Part shown: positions 1-8,203 of the stretch, one piece after another | How the letters are laid out: every line of letters starts with the position of its first letter | Position numbering within the stretch: position 1 is the first letter of the stretch | Origin: DAOPYU01 sp942493245 | Lineage (GTDB): Bacteria; Sumerlaeota; Sumerlaeia; UBA8349 | Direction of reading: 5' to 3' | Length of the DNA: 64,000 bases | Assembly: GCA_942493245.1 (NCBI GenBank) | Contig: OW818685.1 | Coordinates: 2,976,001 to 3,040,000, forward strand | Position numbers and translations under genes: made by a program | Notes under the pieces: model-generated | Seen by the model: only the letters and a program-made list of their open reading frames with translations | The model's database searches: none | Told to the model about the DNA's origin: nothing

Positions 1-1000
1 ATCGAATCCCCGCGTCCAGCAGACAGAGAACGCGCTCGGGCGATTCTATCAGTCGCTCGATGCGCGCCGCAATCTGGTTCTGAATCGAGACATCCACAAG
101 GGGCCGGGGTGAAAGGACAATATCGCGCGGTTGCAGAATGACGTGGAAGGTCGCCTTCCCATCGGAACGCATCCGGGGCGCTTTCACAAACGGCAGGCGG
201 TCGCCTCCGGTGAGTTGCGACCGAGCGTCAGATTCGAGGACAGGGCGGCAGAGCCAGAGATCCTGACCCGAGATCGGCGATTCCGGGGTCAGTTTCAGGA
301 CGTTGGAAAAAGCGCGCAGGCCGACCGATTCCGAAACGGCTGGATTCAAAGCCAGATCCGAGCAACAACCCCAGGCGAGCGCCTGTCCCCGATCCAGCAC
401 CAACAGATGATCCGTCAAGGAAAGGATTTCATCCATGTTGTGGCTGACAATCAGAATCGGTAGATTGAAACGCTCGTGGATCCCTCGCAGGTATTCGAGG
501 ATTTCGCTGCGTAGTCGGGGGTCGAGTCCATTCAGGGGTTCATCAAGGAGCAAGAGACGAGGAGACGCCAGCAGAGCACGCCCCAGCGCCACCCGGCGTT
601 TCTCGCCTCCCGACAGGCCATTGGGGAGGCGTTGTAACAGAGGACGCAGATGGAAGGTCTCGACGACGGTTTCAAAATCGTCGTCTGTCCTTCGTTTTTG
701 TCCGAACCGCAGGTTCTTTTCCACATTGAGATGTGGAAACAACCGATCCTCCTGACAGAGCAATCCGATCCGGCGTTCGTGAACTGGCACCCGAATTTTC
801 CGGGAAGAATCCAGCAGAACCTCCCCATCGAGCACCACGCGTCCGCGAGCCGTGGTTTCGAGACCGGCGATCGTTTTGAGCAACGTGCTCTTTCCCGATC
901 CGGAATGACCGAAGATTCCCGCGGCGGGACGGTTGATCGTACAGGCGATATTCAGATGAAAAGCGGATCGGTCGAGTTTCAGATCGAGTTCCAGATTCAT
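1..1000 (-). CDS. modC: ModC, molybdate ABC transporter ATPase (3' end beyond window)
   Basis: Cytoplasmic ATPase that powers molybdate import through ModB. Translating the minus strand from ATG at 1000 gives an open frame that runs off the left edge (333 codons seen). Visible motifs are Walker A GHSGSGKST, the ABC signature LSGGEKRRVALGRAL, Walker B LLLLDEPLNGLD and the H-loop VSHNMDEI. The last residues look like the start of the C-terminal molybdate-binding (TOBE/MOP) domain that sets ModC apart from other ABC ATPases. The start overlaps the modB stop by four bases (ATGA), so translation is probably coupled. It is the last visible gene of a run that starts at nifH, which fits supply of molybdenum for FeMo-cofactor. 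Missing only the C-terminus. Confidence 0.9.
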   Translation of the reverse strand, partial: MNLELDLKLDRSAFHLNIACTINRPAAGIFGHSGSGKSTLLKTIAGLETTARGRVVLDGEVLLDSSRKIRVPVHERRIGLLCQEDRLFPHLNVEKNLRFGQKRRTDDDFETVVETFHLRPLLQRLPNGLSGGEKRRVALGRALLASPRLLLLDEPLNGLDPRLRSEILEYLRGIHERFNLPILIVSHNMDEILSLTDHLLVLDRGQALAWGCCSDLALNPAVSESVGLRAFSNVLKLTPESPISGQDLWLCRPVLESDARSQLTGGDRLPFVKAPRMRSDGKATFHVILQPRDIVLSPRPLVDVSIQNQIAARIERLIESPERVLCLLDAGIR

Positions 1001-1680
1001 GTCCGCGTCTCCCGTCTTTCACGGCGGGTCATTCGTTCGCTTGCCGCCAGGGCAAACAGCGACAGAAGAACCGCTGGAATGACCAGCGCCATCGCATCCG
1101 CATCTCCCCCAGGTCGTTGGAGGAGAGAGTAGATGGCCAGGGGGAGCGTTCGGGTTTCCCCTTCGATGTTTCCCGCGAAGGTGATGGTCGCGCCGAACTC
1201 CCCCAGGCTTCTGGCAAATGCAAGGATCATACCAGCCAGAATACCCGGGAGAGCCAGGGGAAGTGTGATGCGGCAAAAGGTCCGGATCGGTCCGGCGCCC
1301 AGAAGCCGCGCAGCCTCTTCCAGGCGCCGATCCATCTGATCCAGCGAGAGGCGAATCGAACGGACCATCAGGGGAAACGCCATGACCATCGAGACCAGAA
1401 CGGCGCCCTTCCAGGTGAAGGCCAGGCGTATCCCGAAGTTTTCGGAAAGCCACTGTCCCACCGGAGATTGAATGCCCAGGAAGCAAAGCAGCCCATAACC
1501 GGTCACAACGGGCGGCATGACGAGAGGGAGGTAAAGGCACCCCTCCACCAGAGATTTTCCGGGAAACTCCCTGCGGGACAGGAACCAGGCGCAGGCAATC
1601 GAAGGAGGCAGAAGCAACACGGTTGCCCAGAAAGCCACCTGAACGGACAGTCCCATCACCTCCCGCGCGTATTCCGTCAT
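997..1680 (-). CDS. modB: ModB, molybdate ABC transporter permease
   Basis: Inner-membrane channel subunit of the molybdate importer, 227 aa. It has about five hydrophobic segments and the BPD-transporter EAA loop (EAARLLGAGPIRTFCRITLP), followed by the typical SLGEFGATITFAGN segment of ModB and CysT permeases. The frame is open further upstream, but the ATG at 1680 was chosen because it overlaps the modA stop as ATGA and gives a normal ModB length; the longer reading adds 47 non-hydrophobic residues that overlap modA. Its stop overlaps the modC start in the same way. Sulfate or tungstate permeases look similar. The nif context and the order modA-modB-modC favour molybdate. Confidence 0.93.
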   Translation of the reverse strand: MTEYAREVMGLSVQVAFWATVLLLPPSIACAWFLSRREFPGKSLVEGCLYLPLVMPPVVTGYGLLCFLGIQSPVGQWLSENFGIRLAFTWKGAVLVSMVMAFPLMVRSIRLSLDQMDRRLEEAARLLGAGPIRTFCRITLPLALPGILAGMILAFARSLGEFGATITFAGNIEGETRTLPLAIYSLLQRPGGDADAMALVIPAVLLSLFALAASERMTRRERRETRT

Positions 1681-2555
1681 GGTCGAGCCTCGGTTGTCGA
1701 AGAAGTGGTTTCCGTTCCGGGCATGGAGAAACCGGCCTTCACGAAGACCTTCCGGGCCTCCGGCCCCTTCAGGAAAGTTGCAAACCGACTTGAAACGGGT
1801 TGTGCATTGGAAATCGGACACAGATAGTATTGAATCGGTTCGTGAGTCGAAGCCGGGATTTCCGCCACCACCCGGACATCCTTCGAAACTCTGGCGTCTG
1901 TGTTATAGACAATTCCGGCTTCCGCCTCCCCCATTTCGACACACCGCAGGGCCGCGCGTGTGTCAGTTGCCGGAGAAAGACGCGGGCGAAGCCCTTCCCA
2001 CCATCCGGCCGCGATCAGCGACTGGCGGGCGTACTCCCCAACGGGAACATGGTCAGGATCTCCCACGGCCAGACGCCCGGTAAAGGCCTCCCCGAGCGGT
2101 TTTCCACCGTCCCACTGGAATGTCAGAGTGGACGCCGCGGGCGCGATCAGAACCAGTTGATTTTCAAGAATCGGGGACACTTTGGATTCATCCGTGTATT
2201 TCTTTTCAACCAGATAAAGCATCCACCTTTTGTCCGCGCTGATAAAGAGGTCGGCCTGGGCGCCCCCTTCGATTTGTTTGGCCAGGGTGGAAGAGGCTGC
2301 GAAACTCAACCTCACCTTGACTTTCTCGCGGCTTTCAAACTCCCCGGCAATTTCTTCCAGAATTTCCCCCAGGCTGGCCGCGGCGAAAACCGTGAGGGTT
2401 TCGGGCGGGGTTTCTATCTCCGAGACGGCTGCCGCCGATGCTGGCGATACAGACGCCGGTGAAGATTTCTTCTCCTGAGGACGTTCGCACGCGATTCCCA
2501 GACACAGGAATCCGACCAGGAACCCAATCATGCGATTTATCATGTGTGATTTCAT
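1677..2555 (-). CDS. modA: ModA, molybdate-binding lipoprotein
   Basis: Extracytoplasmic molybdate-binding protein of the ModABC importer, 292 aa. The N-terminus (MINRMIGFLVGFLCLGIAC) looks like a lipoprotein signal with the modified cysteine at about residue 23; the -3 residue is not canonical, so lipidation is probable rather than certain. The mature part starts with the family pattern LTVFAAASLGEILEEI and contains AASSTLAKQIEGGAQADLF, the oxyanion-binding region of ModA proteins. A second ATG lies four codons downstream; an AAGGAGA ribosome site supports the first. The start overlaps the nifV stop (ATGA), which ties molybdate uptake to homocitrate synthesis in one operon. Confidence 0.93.
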   Translation of the reverse strand: MKSHMINRMIGFLVGFLCLGIACERPQEKKSSPASVSPASAAAVSEIETPPETLTVFAAASLGEILEEIAGEFESREKVKVRLSFAASSTLAKQIEGGAQADLFISADKRWMLYLVEKKYTDESKVSPILENQLVLIAPAASTLTFQWDGGKPLGEAFTGRLAVGDPDHVPVGEYARQSLIAAGWWEGLRPRLSPATDTRAALRCVEMGEAEAGIVYNTDARVSKDVRVVAEIPASTHEPIQYYLCPISNAQPVSSRFATFLKGPEARKVFVKAGFSMPGTETTSSTTEARP

Positions 2556-3718
2556 CGGACAGATCTCCTTCGTTCATCTCCTGCATTCTGTTCCAGATAA
2601 AGCGCCTGAAGTTCCTGGGAAGTCAAACTGCGTTTTTTCCGTTGGGCCAGGGAATAGACTCCCTGGCGCAACCGATCCGCTTCGGCCCGTTCGAGGGGGT
2701 ACCCCATCAGTTTCATCATGTGAGTGATTGAAGCCGACCCGGAGTGTTTCCCGACGACGATTTCCGATTCCGCTCTTCCCACGATATGGGGCGGATAGGG
2801 TTCGTAAGTCCGACTGTTGGCCAGCAGGGCACGGCAATGGATACCCGATTCGTGCCGGAAAACGTCTCTGCCCGAAACCGGTTTGTTTGGCGGGATTGGG
2901 CGATTGGCCATTGCCGAAACCGCTTTGCAGAGTGAATCGAGCGCCCTCGTCCGAATGCCACAGCCGCGCCGCATCGTGAGTTCCAGGGCCAGAACCACTT
3001 CCTCCAGGGGGGCATTGCCCGCCCGTTCCCCCAACCCGCCCACCGTCACATCCACACTGCGCGCCCCCCCCTCGACAGCGCCCAGCGCGTTGGCCGTGGC
3101 CATGCCGAGGTCGTTGTGAGTGTGGACGCCCAACAGAAGATCGGGGAAACTTCCGGAAAGTTTCTGAAAAACATTTCGAGCCTCAAACGGATTCCAGACC
3201 CCCACCGTATCGGCCAGACGAACCCGGTCCGCCTTTTGTTCAGAAGCAAGACCCACCATCTGGAAGAGAAAAGCGCTGTCGCTTCGCGATGCGTCCAGCA
3301 AACCGATCGAAACGAATGGGAAAAGGGTTCGAGCCTTTGCGATCAGTGTCCCCATGACGTTCTGTGTCCACTCTCGTTTTCTGCCCATGACGGCCAATTG
3401 GACATCAGAGACAGGGAAGGAGAGATGAACCGAATCGGACCCACAGCGCAACGCTGTTTCGAGGTCCGCCTCGTTGGCCCGGCACCAGCAGGTGATGCGG
3501 CAGCCCAGACGATCCTGAACAATAGCCCGTATCGTTTTCTGTTCCGATTCTCCCATCGCCGGAATTCCCACTTCGAGTTCGGGGACACCGACCTCTGCCA
3601 GCAGGCGCGCGATCATCCGTTTCTCGGCTGGAGAGAAGACCACGCCCGGTGTCTGTTCCCCATCGCGAAGCGTGGTATCCACCAGCCATATCGGGGTTTT
3701 GTCGGTTTGTGTTTTCAT
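2552..3718 (-). CDS. nifV: NifV, homocitrate synthase
   Basis: Condenses acetyl-CoA with 2-oxoglutarate to R-homocitrate, the organic ligand of FeMo-cofactor. 388 aa. It has the HMGL-like TIM barrel signature DTTLRDGEQTPGV near the N-terminus and the metal-binding HTHNDLGMATAN segment. 2-isopropylmalate and citramalate synthases share this fold; the lack of the long C-terminal LeuA regulatory domain and the position inside the nif operon make NifV the best call. ATG 3718 was preferred to an upstream GTG at 3733 because GAGGA lies eight bases before it. Its stop overlaps modA, and it follows a ferredoxin gene by 41 bases. Confidence 0.92.
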   Translation of the reverse strand: MKTQTDKTPIWLVDTTLRDGEQTPGVVFSPAEKRMIARLLAEVGVPELEVGIPAMGESEQKTIRAIVQDRLGCRITCWCRANEADLETALRCGSDSVHLSFPVSDVQLAVMGRKREWTQNVMGTLIAKARTLFPFVSIGLLDASRSDSAFLFQMVGLASEQKADRVRLADTVGVWNPFEARNVFQKLSGSFPDLLLGVHTHNDLGMATANALGAVEGGARSVDVTVGGLGERAGNAPLEEVVLALELTMRRGCGIRTRALDSLCKAVSAMANRPIPPNKPVSGRDVFRHESGIHCRALLANSRTYEPYPPHIVGRAESEIVVGKHSGSASITHMMKLMGYPLERAEADRLRQGVYSLAQRKKRSLTSQELQALYLEQNAGDERRRSVR

Positions 3719-3759
3719 CTCGATAATCCTCACATCGGAAACAAATGGGGAAACCGGAT

Positions 3760-4065
3760 TCAGAGCGTCAGCGATTCGTCCATCCGATCCGGATCGTCCT
3801 CGAGCGCGTCGAGGATCGCATCAATCTTCGACGTTGTCAGTTCTCCATACCAGCGTCCCGCCGGATACTCGACCATGACCGGTCCTTGCGCACACATCTT
3901 CAGGCATCCGGTCGAGGAAACAACCGCGTCGAGACCCCGATCCAGGATTTCGCTTTCCAGGTGTTGCAAAAGATCCGTTGCGTCTTTCTTGTGACAGACT
4001 CCCTGAGGTTCTCCACTCACTCGAAAGCTGGCACAGACAAAAAAGTGATGCTTCGGCGTTTCCAT
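3760..4065 (-). CDS. Thioredoxin-like [2Fe-2S] ferredoxin
   Basis: Small (101 aa) electron carrier. Cysteines at residues 11, 24, 54 and 58 give the C-x12-C ... C-x3-C pattern of thioredoxin-fold [2Fe-2S] ferredoxins, a class known from nif regions of Clostridium pasteurianum and Azotobacter and related to NuoE. ATG 4065 follows an AAAGGAA ribosome site; the frame is open further upstream but that part overlaps nifB. Located between nifB and nifV. Its role in nitrogen fixation (electron transfer to cofactor assembly, or a protective or redox role) is inferred from position only. Confidence 0.85.
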   Translation of the reverse strand: METPKHHFFVCASFRVSGEPQGVCHKKDATDLLQHLESEILDRGLDAVVSSTGCLKMCAQGPVMVEYPAGRWYGELTTSKIDAILDALEDDPDRMDESLTL

Positions 4066-4103
4066 GATTCCATTCCTTTCAATAGGGACAGTTGAGGAAG
4101 CGC

Positions 4104-5363
4104 TCAGGCGCATCCAAATCCATTGCCGCCGCATTCCGCCCCGCACATGGGGCGTTCCCGGCGCATCGGGGCAAGCGCCTTCCCCGAATAGAGATCCTGA
4201 AGCACCGACAGGATCATGCCTTCCGTTTCGATGACTTTCACTCCCTGACGGGCCAGGGTATTGCGCGGCATGGAACCCGCCCGGCTTACCAGAACCGCCC
4301 GACAATCGCGTAGTTGAGTCGCCAGGCGAATCCATCGTTCTTCCCCCTGTCCCGGCTCCGGTACTTCCCGGCTGTCCAGGTGGCGGAATTCGTCGCCCTC
4401 GCGTCCAAATATCCAGAGATGCGACGCTTCGCCCAGGTGCTGATTGACCAGAACGCCTTCCAGACTCGCTACCGCCACATACGGGCGATCCTCGGAGGGG
4501 TTGAGCGGCTTTTTCGAGTATTCTTTAACCAACTGGATACCCAGTTCCGGATCGCCTCCCAGCAGTCCCAGCGCGTCGGCTCGGCAACGGGTGCAGTGGC
4601 GCATCTGCGGGAGAAAACGTCCGGCGGCGGCACGCTCCCGATTCAACAGTTCCGGCGATGGCTCGGTCAGATCCTCCCAGACGCTCCCGGCAACCGGCAT
4701 CAGAGGGATGCAGTTCAGGATGTCCACGCCCAACCCAGCCATTTTTTCGGCGACCGCTTCAATGTGTCCCTCATTGACGCCGGGAATCAGGATTGTGTTG
4801 ATTTTCACCAGAACCCCCTGTTGCTTCAGGATTCGAATTCCCTCGATCTGACGGGCCAGCAACAGACTCGCCGCGTCTTTTCCCCGCATCGGGTGGACCC
4901 CATCGCGCACCCAGGCGTACACCTTCTCTCCGATTTCCGGGTCCACGGCATTCACCGTGACGGTTACGTGGCTCACACCGAGTTGCGCCAGTTGAGCGGC
5001 ATATTGCGGCAGACAGAGACCGTTGGTGGCGACACACAGGAGCAGATGCGGGAATTCGGAATGCACCAGCCGCAAGGTGGCCAGCGTGGCCGCGGCGTTT
5101 GCCAATGGGTCGCCCGGCCCGGCAATGCCCACCACCGCGATTCGGGGTTCGCGCTCGATGGCCTCACGAAGGAACGCCAAGGCCTGCGCCGGAGAAAGAA
5201 CGCCGCTGCTGACCCCGGGACGACTCTCGTTGACGCAATCGAACTTACGGTTGCAGAAGCGGCACTGCACGTTGCACTGGGGCGCTACGGGTAAGTGGAC
5301 CCGGGCGGTGGCGTGGCGCCTGTCTGCGTTGAAACAGGGGTGATTTGAAAAATCTGTTGTCAT
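4104..5363 (-). CDS. nifB: NifB, FeMo-cofactor core synthase with NifX-like tail
   Basis: Radical-SAM enzyme that fuses two [4Fe-4S] units and inserts the carbide to make NifB-co, the core of FeMo-cofactor. 419 aa. The N-terminus has the HPC motif and C30-x3-C34-x2-C37 for the SAM cluster, followed by NRKFDCVNESRPG, which is diagnostic for NifB. From about residue 300 a NifX/NafY-type domain follows (starting YVAVASLEGVLVNQHLGEA), as in many bacterial NifB proteins, and the protein ends in a cysteine- and glycine-rich tail. ATG 5363 was chosen because GGAGG lies ten bases upstream; TTG at 5372 is too close to that site. 46 bp downstream of nifN. Confidence 0.96.
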   Translation of the reverse strand: MTTDFSNHPCFNADRRHATARVHLPVAPQCNVQCRFCNRKFDCVNESRPGVSSGVLSPAQALAFLREAIEREPRIAVVGIAGPGDPLANAAATLATLRLVHSEFPHLLLCVATNGLCLPQYAAQLAQLGVSHVTVTVNAVDPEIGEKVYAWVRDGVHPMRGKDAASLLLARQIEGIRILKQQGVLVKINTILIPGVNEGHIEAVAEKMAGLGVDILNCIPLMPVAGSVWEDLTEPSPELLNRERAAAGRFLPQMRHCTRCRADALGLLGGDPELGIQLVKEYSKKPLNPSEDRPYVAVASLEGVLVNQHLGEASHLWIFGREGDEFRHLDSREVPEPGQGEERWIRLATQLRDCRAVLVSRAGSMPRNTLARQGVKVIETEGMILSVLQDLYSGKALAPMRRERPMCGAECGGNGFGCA

Positions 5364-5409
5364 GGTCTTCAATCCTCCGTCTTTCTATCTGGGGGGAGGG
5401 AATCTGTTC

Positions 5410-6777
5410 TTAAAAATGGGTGTAGCCAACGGGGGAAGAATCCTGCGTCCGGCGCAGAATTTCATTGGCTACACGATCGAGCAATTGCTGGGTTCCCCGG
5501 TATCCGACATGCAGAATTCGTTGGGCACCGAATCGGTCGTGTACCGGGAAACCCACCCGAACCAGCGGGATCGAGTACTTGCGCGCGATAGAATATCCCT
5601 TGCTGTTGCCAACCATCAGATCCGGCTTGATTTCTTCAACCGCCCGAGCGATGTCGGCGAAGTCGGCCCCCTCGATCACCTGCAGGTCGCCCCGGTAATC
5701 GGGCAGCCGGTCGCGCAGGATGTTTTCCAGGCAACCACTCTGTTCCCCCGTTGCGCAGAAAAGAGTCATACAGCCGATCTCAGCGAGAAAGGAGGCCAAG
5801 CCCACCACAAGCGACTCTTCGCCATACACAACCACCTTTTTTCCGAAAAGAAACTTATGGATGTCCACATAGGCGTCCACCAGTCGTCCGCGTTCGAGCG
5901 CCAGTTCCACCGGGGTCGGACGGCCCGAGATTTCCTCAAGCGCCCGGAAGAACAGGTCCGTCTCGCGCAGACCGATGGGAACCCCGAGTGTTGTTTCGGG
6001 GACGCCATACTCGTTTTCCAGCCAGGCAGAGGCGCTGATGTTCGCGCTGCTGGTCGGGTCGAAACTGATGGACGCGGTTGCCGTCCCCATCGTGGCGATA
6101 CGAGCGATTTGAGTTCCCCCCTGGGGAATCAGTTCGTAGTCGGCCAGAGCCGGACCATCGAGTGTATCCGAGTAATCGGGCAGGATCACCGTGTCCAGAT
6201 CGAATGCCGCCGTAATCTCGCGCAGATGGCGGAAATCGGCAGGGGAAAGAATGCCGGGAAACAGATTGACAGCATTGGACCGCCGCTCCCCACCCCGAGC
6301 CAGTTTCTGAGCAATTGCCAGGGTTGCCAGACGGAAACCGGTTTCGTGCGTTCCACGGTAGCTGGGGGTCGAAACCGTCAGGAGAACGGGTTGACTGGAA
6401 CCCAGACTGGCCGCGTTGGCCTGAGCCTGCTTGATAATCATCGGCAGGTCGTCACCGATGGTTTCGGACAGACAGGTGGACGCCACCCCGATGAGCTTCG
6501 GCGCGTACTGCTCGGTCGCATTGGTCAGGCCCCGTTCGAGGTTGCTGGCGCCGCCAAACACGGCGCTGTACTCATCGAAACTGGACGAAGCCACATCCAT
6601 CGGCTCGCGGAAATGTCCAATTATGTAGCGCCGGATGTACGTCGCGCATCCCTGCGATCCGTGGAGGAAGGGAAGCGCGCCCTCGACCCCTCGGAAAGCC
6701 AGACAGGCGCCCAGGGGCGCGCACAGTTTGCAAGCATTCTGGACAGCGGTTGCGGTTGGTACGGTTCGCGTCTTCAT
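5410..6777 (-). CDS. nifN: NifN, nitrogenase cofactor scaffold beta subunit
   Basis: With NifE forms the scaffold on which NifB-co is matured to FeMo-cofactor before transfer to NifDK. 455 aa, homologous to NifK. The N-terminus shows NACKLCAPLGACLAFRG and LHGSQGCATYIRR, and later STCLSETIGDD, the nitrogenase-component cysteine pattern. It is shorter at the N-terminus than NifK of Proteobacteria. The ATG overlaps the nifE stop (ATGA) and has GGAGGG upstream inside nifE, so NifE and NifN should be made in equal amounts. NifN rather than NifK because a full catalytic nifK lies upstream and because of its pairing with nifE. Confidence 0.93.
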   Translation of the reverse strand: MKTRTVPTATAVQNACKLCAPLGACLAFRGVEGALPFLHGSQGCATYIRRYIIGHFREPMDVASSSFDEYSAVFGGASNLERGLTNATEQYAPKLIGVASTCLSETIGDDLPMIIKQAQANAASLGSSQPVLLTVSTPSYRGTHETGFRLATLAIAQKLARGGERRSNAVNLFPGILSPADFRHLREITAAFDLDTVILPDYSDTLDGPALADYELIPQGGTQIARIATMGTATASISFDPTSSANISASAWLENEYGVPETTLGVPIGLRETDLFFRALEEISGRPTPVELALERGRLVDAYVDIHKFLFGKKVVVYGEESLVVGLASFLAEIGCMTLFCATGEQSGCLENILRDRLPDYRGDLQVIEGADFADIARAVEEIKPDLMVGNSKGYSIARKYSIPLVRVGFPVHDRFGAQRILHVGYRGTQQLLDRVANEILRRTQDSSPVGYTHF

Positions 6778-8135
6778 GAGCGGTCCCTCCGAATTCCGTG
6801 ATCCGTGCGCGGCACAAAACGCCAGACGGGGCTTGTCACCGTCGCATGGATTTCCCGTGCGAAATTGAGCATTCCGATAAAACCCGCCAAGGCCAGCTTG
6901 CGTTCATGGTTGTGATCGCAGAAACCCAGCCCCAACTTGTGCGCAATCGGACGCTCCTTGACCCCCCCGATGAAGACATCACATCCCAGTTCCTTCAGAA
7001 AGTGACACAATTCACGGGGATTGGTGTCATCCACAATCACCGTTCCCGAATCGCAAACGTCGCGGAGCATCTCATAATCCTCGGCGTTACCAGTCTGCGT
7101 ACCCGCCAAGACCGTTCGCATCCCAAGCGCGCGCAAAGCGCGAACCAGCGAGAACGCCTTGAATGCCCCGCCGACATAGAGCGCGGCCGACTTTCCTTCG
7201 AGATCCTTCCGGAGGACGCGCAGTTCGGGTTCGATCGCCTGGGTTTCTTCGCGAACCAACGTCCGAGCGCGGGCAATCGCTTCCGGATCGTTGAAGAAGT
7301 TGGCCACGTCATACAGGGCGGCAGCCGTGTCTTCGACCCCAAAGTAGGAAACACGGAGGGACGGTTGTCCCCGTTCCTTTTCCAGCCGTTTAGCCAGACT
7401 CATCATGGAACCGGAACACTGGACCACATTGAGCGAGGCGCCATGCATTCGGCGGATATCATCCACGCGCCCGTCGCCCGTCACCGTGGCCACCACCCGA
7501 ATCCCCATGCGTTCGTAGTAATCGCGAACGATCCAGGTTTCTCCGGCGATGTTGAAATCTCCGAGGATATTGATGCTTAACCGTGGAATGCCGGTCGTGT
7601 CACCCTCCCCCACCAAACGGTAGAGCGCATCGCAGGCCGCCTGATAACCGGTCTTCTTGGTTCCGGCGAACCCGGGCGATTCCACCGGGATGACCGGAAT
7701 TTCTTTCTCGCGCGCCACTCGCTTGCAGACCGCCTCGATATCGTCCCCGATGAGACCGGCGATACAGGTGGCGTACACAAAAGCCGCCTTGGGCGTGTAC
7801 GCTTCAATCAACTCGATGAGCGAACGGTACAGTTTCTTTTCGCCCCCGTTGATCACATCCTGTTCCTGGAGGTCCGTACAAAAACTGATCCGGTGAAGTT
7901 CCGGTCCGGAAGAAAGGGAACCGCGAATGTCCCACGTGTAGGCGGCGCACCCAATGGGACCGTGGACCAGGTGGAGCGCATCGGCCACGGGGTAAAGCAC
8001 CACCCGCGAGCCGCAGAACACGCAACTGCGCTGGCTGACCGATCCGGCCACGCTTTTGCGGTCGCAATCCAGACGCCAAGGTTCGGCGCCCTTCCGGTTG
8101 ACCTGATAGCGGCGTTCTTCCAACAGCGCGGCCAT
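6774..8135 (-). CDS. nifE: NifE, nitrogenase cofactor scaffold alpha subunit
   Basis: Partner of NifN in the cofactor-maturation scaffold, 453 aa. It has the NifD-like cluster-binding segments SCVFCGSRVVLYPVADALH and VHGPIGCAAYTWD, then ATCIAGLIGDD. The position of the FeMo-co cysteine ligand in NifD is replaced by a VVQCSGSMMSLAKR context typical of NifE. The frame is open to 8192, but ATG 8135 was preferred because AGAGGGAAG lies just before it and the extra 19 residues are highly charged and unlike NifE N-termini. 68 bp downstream of nifK, 4-base overlap with nifN. Confidence 0.93.
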   Translation of the reverse strand: MAALLEERRYQVNRKGAEPWRLDCDRKSVAGSVSQRSCVFCGSRVVLYPVADALHLVHGPIGCAAYTWDIRGSLSSGPELHRISFCTDLQEQDVINGGEKKLYRSLIELIEAYTPKAAFVYATCIAGLIGDDIEAVCKRVAREKEIPVIPVESPGFAGTKKTGYQAACDALYRLVGEGDTTGIPRLSINILGDFNIAGETWIVRDYYERMGIRVVATVTGDGRVDDIRRMHGASLNVVQCSGSMMSLAKRLEKERGQPSLRVSYFGVEDTAAALYDVANFFNDPEAIARARTLVREETQAIEPELRVLRKDLEGKSAALYVGGAFKAFSLVRALRALGMRTVLAGTQTGNAEDYEMLRDVCDSGTVIVDDTNPRELCHFLKELGCDVFIGGVKERPIAHKLGLGFCDHNHERKLALAGFIGMLNFAREIHATVTSPVWRFVPRTDHGIRRDRS

Positions 8136-8203
8136 TGTCTCTTCCCTCTCTTTCCAAGCGCGAAATCGCTTTCGTCTCTCAAACCGATCCACACAAAACG
8201 GAC

